From Rhizophagus irregularis (lineage: Eukaryota > Glomeromycota > Glomeromycetes > Glomerales > Glomeraceae), in the NCBI RefSeq assembly GCF_026210795.1, contig NC_089455.1, positions 1,488,001 to 1,552,000 of the forward strand: a stretch of 64,000 nt of DNA. The letters run 5' to 3'. The position numbers and the translations under genes are program-made. The notes beneath the pieces are model-generated. The model saw only the letters and a list, made by a program, of their open reading frames with translations. It did no database searches and was not told the origin of the DNA. How positions within the stretch are numbered: the first letter of the stretch is position 1; each line of letters starts with the position of its first letter. Positions 55,771-64,000 of this stretch are shown piece by piece.

Positions 55771-56401
55771 GTTGACTAATAGACCATCCCTTAATTTAAT
55801 TAAAAAAAAAAACATTTCGCAACATTTTTTTTCAATAATTTTATAAAAACGATGCGAAACGTTTTTATTAGTTAATTTAATTAAAAAAAATGTTTTTGCA
55901 CGTTTTTTTAATAAAAAACATTGCGAAAATGTTAAAAACTAAACTGATAATGAATCAGTAAATCAGTTCAGTTTTCGGTATTTACCAGTCGGTTTCGGTA
56001 ATTAACAATACCAATACCGATCAATTCAGTTCGGTTTCGGTTTTAATAAAAACTGTACCGAACCGAACCGATCAGTGCCCTACAACTAGCGCGACTGATA
56101 TTTATCAAACCGCCACTGACTTCAAACCTGCTATATACAAGCGTTTGAAAGGACTACAAAATACATATTCTGACGAACTCTACGAACTGGGTATACCCAA
56201 AGACAGTTTTAACACCTTCCTTTTTTTTGCTATTAATTTCAAAGACGCGTATACATGCCTTCTCTATAAGATGGTAAAAGATTACATGAGAAAAAAAGAA
56301 AAGACATCATGTGAGATGCAAACAATAATAAATACATCCAATAGAGTTCTAGAAATACCAGATTTTACTCCAGTGGATATGAAAATAATTGAAGAGCCTA
56401 A

Positions 56402-59400
56402 CTTAATATTGCTACCCTTAACGTACAGGGTCTAATAATAGAAAAGTGTCAATTTATATTAGACCTTTTAGAGGAAAAGCGAATTAATATATTAGGAATT
56501 TCTGAAACTTTATTAAAGAATTCTGAAGCTAAATTTATATATAAAAACATTACGAACGATTACATATCTTATTTCACGAATTTAAAAGATGAAGATCATG
56601 TTGGATCTGGGACTGGAATTATAGTATCTAGATCTTTAGACGCTCACATCTTTAATATAATGGAATACAAAGGACGAATCATAACATTAGATTTCTAATT
56701 TAAAGGGAACTTGAAAATTAGAATTGTACAATGCTATTTGCCAGCATCTTCGCATGCAATATCAATTCAAAATGATTATATGAACGAAATCAAAAGACTA
56801 TTAGATGAAGCTAAAAGGAAAAATTATGAAATAATAATGATGGGTGATTTAAATAATCACTATGATTCATTTTTAAAAAGGAAACAAAAAGGACAACAGA
56901 TAAGATCAAAACATCGGATTTTTGAATACTTAGAAAATATATTGATGTTTAACACTACAAATCTATTATTTGATATTTCTGAAACAAATTCTAGACATAC
57001 TTTTCATGGTAATGGTAATAATAAAGCCACGTCTTTAAAGATAGATTACATTTGGACGTCTCATTTTTTGGCACTTCAGTTAAATAATCAAAAGCTTTAC
57101 AGACCAAACGATATAAAAACAGACCATCTAATGATATTAAATCAGTTTTTCGCACAAGAAATTGTTGGATTAAAACAATTAGCTAAGCTCAAACAACAAA
57201 GAAGATGGAAAATGATATATGCATACGATGAAATGACAGATGAAGATTGGTTGACATATAAGAATGAAACAACAAAACTTTTTATAGATGAACCCCAACC
57301 AACAAGTAACAATATTAATGATTTAAATAAAAAATGGATAAATTTTAAGAAAAAATTAATCGAATTGACGCAACAGTCATGTGATAAAGAAAAGTCATGT
57401 GAGACATTGATTAAACAAAAAAAAATCATGTTAAATAGGAAAAAATCCAGTCATTTTAAAGATTTGAAATCTTATCAACACATGTGCTTCATTAGGAACT
57501 TCAGAAGAAAGTTACAATGAATTTCTAAATCTCAAAAGAAGGATTCCTTTAATATTAATCATATGAGTAAATCACGAGCCCTCTTCACAAAATCTGAAAG
57601 CGTTAAAAAAGTAGTGCTTAATTATAAACAAAAAACAACATTAACAAGTATAATGGATGAGGGTAAGTTAGTTTCTAGTATTCTAACAAGCAATATAACT
57701 CCAACAAATATTGTCTTATATTTTGAAAAACTCAAAAAACTTAATAATTTGTTAATAATACAATATAAAGCAGAACTTATTCAGTATAGAGATATTCAAA
57801 TGAAAGACTATATACAAGAAAGATGTGACGATTTAATGAACAATAAAAAGAAAATGATTAATTCATTTATGAATCGAGAAATAAAATCAATTGTCATTGA
57901 TCGAATAATAGTTACTGAAAATAATGATGATGTTTTAATAACAGATCCTCAATCAATTAAAAAAGAAGTTAACAATCATTTTCAACATATTGCTGGATCT
58001 ACTAATCAAGAAAAAATATTGTCTGGAATATGGATTGATCAATATTTCTCTAGAAATTATGTTGATGAAAATATTTATGATGGTCTTATAGATCATATAA
58101 CGCAAGAAGAAATTGAGTATCATATTTCCTTACTCTCGAATGGAAAGGCATCAGGTCCGTCAAGAGTATCATATGAGATGATTAAACATAGTAGTTCAGA
58201 AATGAAGACATACATTAAAGATTATTTAAATGAATGTCTAACTTTAAAGAAAATTCCAAAAGAGTGGAAAATAGCTGATTTATATCCCATACCTAAACCG
58301 AAACCTTGGGCTTGTAGATTAGTGAATACTCGACCAATCGTCCTATTAGAAACAATGAGAAAGCTTTTAGTGTCCATATTAAATAGGCAATGTAGTAAAA
58401 TTTTTAAAGAAAATAATGTGTTAAGAGGGAATCAATTTGCAGGATTAGAAGGCAATTATACCTTTGAACCAATTAGAATAATTAAAGAAATAATACAGGA
58501 TGCAATTGAAAACAAAAAAGAACTATGGATTTTAGCTCTCGATATGGCAAAAGCGTATGATAGGGTTAACATTCATATGTTAAAAAAAGCAATGGAAAGA
58601 TTGAAATTACCAAATAATTTTATTTCAATTATTTGTGATTTATTCTTAGAACGAAAAAATCAAGTTTTTACCGCAGTTGGTAAAACTAATCCTTATAATG
58701 TTTTAACAGGAATAGACCAGGGAAAGATTATTTCACCACTCCTCTGGTGTATATATTATGATCCTTTACTTTGTCAATTACAAGAAAGTCATGGTTACGA
58801 AATTACTGTGAAATATAAAAAAGATATTTATTCTGATTATATTAAAGAATCAATTATATTTCCAGGAAAGGCGTATATGGATGATACCACGTTATTGGCA
58901 AAAGATCAACTTCAGCTGGAAACAATGTTAGATATAGCAAATGAATTTTATAATTTGAATGACATTAAAATCAATAAAGACAAATCTGAATTATTATTGA
59001 AAAAAATAGACAAATCATTTAATTATTCGAATAGTTTAATGATTAGATTTGGATCAGAATACATTAATATTAAACCTAAAGTTCCTAGTGAATCTATTAG
59101 AATATTAGGTATTTGGTTCAATGTCAACGATGATAAAAATTTCATGCTTAGTCAAGCTAAATCAGAAGTTAAAAAGTTGATCAATAATATTAAACATAAA
59201 AGGATTTCTGATAAACAATTGCAATATGTATTCAACGCTCTTATTATCCCTACAATTGAGTATTGTGCTCAAGTGACAATTCTTAATGATCGAGAATGTG
59301 AATCTATTATGTCACCATTTAGACGAGCTTTCAGGAAAAAATTAAGATTCTCTTGGCAGATGCCAACAGCAATAATTAATCATAATTTGATCTATAATAT

Positions 59401-61951
59401 AAAAGATATAGCAGATAATCAACTACAAGCAAAAAGTACGAATTTCCTAATACAATTAAATGATACTGGATTATTAGGAAAATTACGACGCTCAGACTTA
59501 AACAACTACAACATAAATTTTGGATCGAAGATAATATAGTATCAGTATTTCCATTCAATAATAATTTTATAAAAAATTATTTTATAGTAAAAGAAAATAT
59601 AATAATTGGATCTTAGAAAACATCAAAATATTAAAATATAACAATATAGATATTTCCGTTAATAATAAATTAAGTATAGAAAAATATAAGATAACTGGAG
59701 GTAATATACCAGTAAGAAATATTTTAGGAACAGAAAAATTTTTTAATAATATTTATAGGATTAAAAAAGATGGAGTTATGTTTTTAGATCAGTTAATAGG
59801 AATTTCTAATTTGTATTTGATTAATTGGTGTACTTTAAAACTGAAATCCTTTAGAGAAAACACATGTAATTATATTAAACTCAAAAAGTGGTATAGAGAA
59901 TTACAAAATATTGTTACAATTGATGGAAAAACCCTTAAACCTGAATATAAAATGTCAGCTGTTTCTCATTTTAAGGGATATAATATGGCTCATAAAAATA
60001 ATCTTCCTAAAAAATTAACATTTATTGGAATTTGGAACAACAGAAATAATAATATTGAAATAGGTGTTTTAATAAAAAAATCTGGAATTGATGGACAAAA
60101 TAATTTAATAATAGGACATTTGAATGTTATTAATAACGTGGATTTTAGATCATCAGTTATTCAATTACAGAAATGTTCAAGATGTGAATTAGACAATCTA
60201 GAACAATCGAGCGAAAAAAATTACAATTGTAACATTTTAATTAATGCCAACGATAGTTTAATTATTGGTGTTTAATCCAATAGTACATATCATAGGTCAA
60301 CGCTTAACAATAATAATTTGAAAGCTATACTACAGACAAACTTGCTAGATATTACAGATCTAAATTATAATGACTTTTTGTTTAAAAATAATTGGAAAAA
60401 TTATGAATTGACAATTAATCAATCAGTAATATCAATTGACCGCTTAGTTAAAATAAACAATAATCTAATTACAAAACTGTTAGACTTTCATACGATCGAA
60501 ACCAATTACTAATAATTCAAAGACAATTACTCGAAGGTTCAACTAGAAAATTTGAAATTTACACTGATGGTTCAGTTCGTGGATTTGAGTCTCAACAATG
60601 TACAATATCTTTTGGTTTTATTATTGTTAAAAATAATATAATTTTACATAGTTTTCGTTCAGAAATTTCTTATTTCCCATCATCGAATAAAGCAGAGTTG
60701 TTAGCAGTTATTTCAGCGTTGATTGTTTTACCAAGTAATAGTGAAGTCACTATTTATACTGATTCGAATAATGTTATTACAGGATATTATGATATTATAG
60801 ACAGAAATAATTTTATTATTTTGCCAAGGAAATTTTTTAAGATTAAAACGAATAATATTTACTGGAATATTCTTCGAGAAATTATTGTTACAAATAATCT
60901 TACTTTAGATTTCATTAAAGTTAAAGGACATAGTGATGATTATTTTAATAATTACATCGATGAGTTTATTACTCATACTGACGAATTATCAAATTTAATT
61001 TTTAAGCCAAATAATCTGAATAATTTAGACTATATTCCACGATGGAATAATATTATAATAGAATGTAATTTATGTCAATTTTTGAAGAAAAAATCAATGG
61101 TACAACATTGGGAAAAATTTTTGAATTTGAATCGAAATGGTAAATATAGACACCCTCATGTTAATGTTGATTGGCATTATACATTTTTACTGCTTAATCA
61201 GGACATTGAAGATAAAGTTGAGTCAACATATTTTACATCTATGTTTTCATCAAAATGGAAAAAACAATCAGTTAACCTTTTGACGTAAGAAATTCCTACT
61301 GTAGAAAAAAGGAAATATTTAGCTCATAAAATATTTGATAATTGGAAATGTTCCTTCTGTAAACAGCATGATGAAACATTTGATCACGTATGGATGTGTG
61401 AGTCACGTGCTGATGAAATGAATACTATTATTTGTGAAGTAAAAGAATTTTTCGAAGAAACTTGTAATTCTTTATTAGTTGAAGCAAAAAAGGATCCTAT
61501 TATTGATAATGGGTTGATTAATAAAATAACATTTTGGGATCGTACTTATAGTGAAATGAAAATTACCTTTATAGATTTGATTAAAGGTATAATTTCTTGT
61601 GAGTTAGCAGCGTATACAGCCTTAATTTTCGAAAATAAAAAGTTACAAGAAAAATTTCTGGTTTTATTAAGAAATTTTATTTTTAACAAAAGTTGGAACT
61701 TTTGGATTAATAGGTGCTTGAAGCAAAAAGAAAAAGAAAGAAAATTAAAAATTAATCTCAAGAAAGTTAAAGAAAATCTTAATGAAGATAAATATATTGA
61801 TCCTAATAGAAAATTTAATCAACTTAACCTTTTTAGCGGTTTAGAAAGTTTACGATCGAATATATACTTTGGAACGAATATGCAGGGTTTTATAGTTTTA
61901 GTTAACTACGCTCTCTGCTCTTTATTACTTTTTTTAGGGGTTAGTAGTTGA
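56402..61951 (+). pseudogene. LINE-C ORF2: endonuclease / RT / RNase H, disrupted
   Basis: Endonuclease from 56408 (IATLNVQGLIIEKCQF, ILGISETLL), with a TAA at 56696-56698, then VQCYLPASSH, MGDLNNHYDS and KTDHLMI. TGA at 57518-57520. RT to 59539: NGKASGPSRVSYEMIKH, NTRPIVLLETMRKLL, LDMAKAYDRVN, GIDQGKIISPLLWC (Lys for the usual Glu/Gly) and YMDDTTLL (58873-58896). Frameshifts follow near 59530-59610, a stop at 60273 and a shift near 60500. RNase H: FEIYTDGSVRGFE, SSNKAELLAVI, IYTDSNNVITG and KVKGHSDDY. A stop at 61286-61288 precedes the C-terminal knuckle CSFCKQHDETFDHVWMC and an end at 61951. The RT core itself is uninterrupted. Confidence 0.88.
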
Positions 61952-62220
61952 ACGGAGTTCAGTTTTATTAAGGAGTTGAAATAAAAAATTAATTTTACCC
62001 TAGGAGTCAGGTTTTTAGAGCGAGGTTGATAGAACGTCTTAAATGTATGTTACTATAATAGGTCTCAAATCCAGGTCATAACTTATATAGAAACTAGTTG
62101 GTTAGTATTCGTTAGTTTAGAATCAGGTACCTGCAACTATTATTATAAAATTTTGTATATTTGTATTGTTCTTTACAAATTTAATCGCTAATAAAAAATA
62201 AAAAAATAAAAAATAAAAAG
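61952..62220 (+). other. LINE-C 3' UTR and tail
   Basis: About 270 bases from the ORF2 stop to an A-rich tail of ATAAAAA repeats. Non-coding. Confidence 0.6.
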
Positions 62221-64000
62221 ACAAATCAGCCCATTTGTGCAATTAGATAGTGCTTTAGCTTTCAAAATTATTTAAGATCATGGGCATAGGAAGTTGATTG
62301 CGTATTTTGACACTTAGGCAAGCCTGGATAAAGCACTTAATACAGATTTTAACTTTGAAAAATTTAAAGATGTTTAAACTCGATATTTTTTGCTCACCTT
62401 AAATTGGCCTAGAAATAAGCCATCAAAGAAGATGAATTCTATTCAGGAACTAAGACAAGAATTTAAATGTTTCACAAAAGGACTTAGATGGACAGAAACA
62501 GAAGAGGAAGTCTTTAGGAAAAAAAAAGCAATCTACTTCAAAAAATAAAGGCTTCGACAGCAACAACAAACTTTTAATTTTAGCTGAAATTAGAACATTG
62601 CTAAGATCACTGGCTAACTGACGGGAGGACTGGGCCAAATTGGAGTTTTAGGATGTTAGAACACTCGCCATCTAGTCTAAATTTTATTAATCTTTTTTTT
62701 ATCCTGTTATTTTTGTTTAAAATCCTTTTTTTTCGTTTGTATTACAGTAGGTTTTGTTGAATTTTCCTAGGACTGAGACTGAAAGGAGGGGCATCCCCTC
62801 TAAGAAAAGATAATTATACATTGGACTTACTCTTATAGTCCCAAATTTACCTGACAGTGTACACGTAAAGTTCTTGAGTGGTTTATTAGTTATCAAATTA
62901 GTTTAAATTTATGTTGTATTACTCGTATATGTATTGACATGAATTTAATTTTAATAAACTAATAAATATGCTGCAGCAACAAAAAAAAATAAATAAATTA
63001 AATTAATAATTATTGAAATCTAATTAAATCTATATAAAATCTATATATTAATTTAATTTTAAAGTACATTAAATTTTCAAGAAAATATTCTAATTAGATT
63101 TTTTGAAACTTAAAAGAAAAGCAAAAAAACATTAATTAAGGTTTCCATTAAAAAAGAAGAAAATTGATTTAATTTACAAAAAAACTTATTATTTTCAAAT
63201 CTCAACATTTCTAATTAGAAATATATACTTTAAGATTTAATAAATTGGTCATCTAAAAAAAGTAAAAGTAATTTTTAAAAATAAATTTGATATTTTTCAA
63301 AAAAAAAAAATAATAAAATATTAGTAATTGTTTTATTAAAAAAAATTTTTTTTAAAAAATCAAACCCAATATATCTACTTGAAATCTGAAAAATTGAAAA
63401 ATTGACTACTAAAAAAAATTGTATTTTTTTTTTTAAAAAAAAAAATTTAACATCCATCAGATTCAAAAAACTATAATGGTATAATTAGCTTAGTATAATG
63501 ACATATAATATGATTTGGATTTGACTCAGATGCAGATTGTCATGAAATTTCAGAAGATTTTCTGCAATTAAACTGAATTCAGATAATCAGCAATTGGGAA
63601 TTCAGTAGCTAACTATAACATTATTAAAAAACTGGTTATTTAAAAAAAAAAATTAATAAAAATTAATAATTATTTTGTTGAAAAAGATTTTTTTTAAAAA
63701 GAAAAACTCAATATACACCTTTCAAAATCTAAAGAACTAACTGTCTACAAAATAAAAAACAAACTATTAAAAAAAAAAAACTTTTATAATATTACATTAT
63801 ATTATATGATTAATCATCAAAATTCCATGTATCTAAAGTGAACTGAATGATTTTAAAAAAAAGAAAAGCCAATTTCATATGTTCAGATTCATCTAAAAAA
63901 GAGAAATTTTAAAACATTAATAAATATTTTGTTACTGCAAAAATATAAAAAAAAATAAAGAAACCCATCTATCAAATTCCAATATATTTAAAAAAAAGAA
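62221..64000. other. AT-rich stretch with a possible degraded retroelement tail
   Basis: 62405-62650 has a coding-like but broken plus-strand reading (MNSIQELRQEFKCFTKGLRW; later LAEIRTLLRSLAN, then stop, REDWAKLEF). It is followed by non-coding sequence and an A-rich AACAAAAAAAAATAAATAAA near 62976-62997, so 62405-62997 may be a dead retroelement or gene end. 63000-64000 is poly-A/poly-T-rich low-complexity DNA with no gene. Confidence 0.35.

Larger units (their letters stand above)
47972..56082. mobile_element. 8.1-kb hAT-like long-TIR element
   Basis: Starts TAGGGCTCCGATCAG and ends CGATCAGTGCCCTA. The 8-bp duplication CAACTAGC is present at 47964-47971 and 56083-56090. Inverted subterminal parts mirror each other: TTTACCAAACTGA-word blocks (47985-48185; 55935-56075), ACGTTTCGCAACG arrays, and a 180-bp matched segment (49213-49395; 55588-55770). 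Terminus and duplication length fit hAT. No hAT transposase frame is present, so it is non-autonomous. Most of the interior is later insertions, chiefly LINE-B. Confidence 0.85.
47852..56435 (+). pseudogene. LINE-C ORF1/N-terminal frame, transposon-interrupted
   Basis: ATG at 47852 opens MASTTNNFILQELGDFLKLL and runs 40 codons to RTTS at 47971, the edge of the inserted element. After removing 47972-56082 plus one copy of the 8-bp duplication, the frame continues without a shift at 56091 (ATDIYQTATDFKPAIYK). It goes on to a TAA at 56433-56435, giving about 154 aa. No zinc knuckle or RRM is visible. The end overlaps the endonuclease frame (open from 56402) in the -1 direction. Confidence 0.75.
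47852..62220 (+). mobile_element. LINE-C, split by an 8.1-kb DNA transposon
   Basis: Non-LTR element: ORF1-like start at 47852, interrupted at 47971, resuming at 56091 with endonuclease, RT, RNase H and C-terminal knuckle, then a 3' UTR ending in a (ATAAAAA)n-type tail at about 62188-62220. Net length without the insertion is about 6.2 kb. LINE-C and LINE-B proteins resemble each other more than LINE-A. The exact 5' end and target duplication were not resolved. Confidence 0.85.

Overview
The window looks like transposon-rich, AT-rich nuclear DNA from a fungus. The evidence is short GT-AG introns of about 60-100 bases, an NBR1-type autophagy receptor gene, Tnp2/Plavaka-like and P-element-like transposases, and non-LTR retrotransposons (LINEs) with APE endonuclease, RT and RNase H. 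An arbuscular mycorrhizal fungus (Glomeromycotina) is my best guess. That is inference from overall style, not from a marker gene.

Layout. 1-2769 (-): Tnp2/CACTA-Plavaka-like transposase gene running off the left edge. 3084-4315 (+): divergent four-exon gene of unknown function. 4316-7040: mostly non-coding, one small ORF and a MITE. About 7050-13170 (-): decayed P-element (THAP9-like) transposase gene holding tandem repeats and a MITE. 13287-15842: two MITEs and one small ORF. 15981-34450: a nest in which an outer GTTCAG-repeat element contains a 345-bp palindromic MITE; two 8.2-kb LINE copies in opposite orientation and a 0.94-kb tail-sharing element sit at that MITE's inverted termini. The left LINE has both ORFs open (707 and 1875 aa); the right one is broken. 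34836-38614 (-): the one convincing cellular gene, a 12-exon NBR1-like selective autophagy receptor (PB1, three ZZ fingers, FW/NBR1 domain, candidate LIR/AIM, UBA). 39180-39540 (-): unidentified pseudogene. 40335-45745: a TA-flanked MITE, a pogo-like element containing a GC-rich array of tRNA-like repeat units, and AT-rich tandem repeats. 46115-62220: a second nest. LINE-C is split by an 8.1-kb hAT-like long-TIR element, which contains a LINE-B copy, which itself contains a Tc1-like element and two MITEs. 62221-64000: AT-rich with no secure gene.

The most notable system is a family of apparently sequence-specific LINEs using a 15-bp target (TGGTTTTTGACYAGT) that is also the terminus of a DNA-transposon MITE. 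The second nest is unusually well dated by sequence: target-site duplications are visible at four of its insertions, and a paralogous LINE-B copy at 46115-46795 supplies the empty site for three of them. All assignments rest on reading the sequence; no database search was run.
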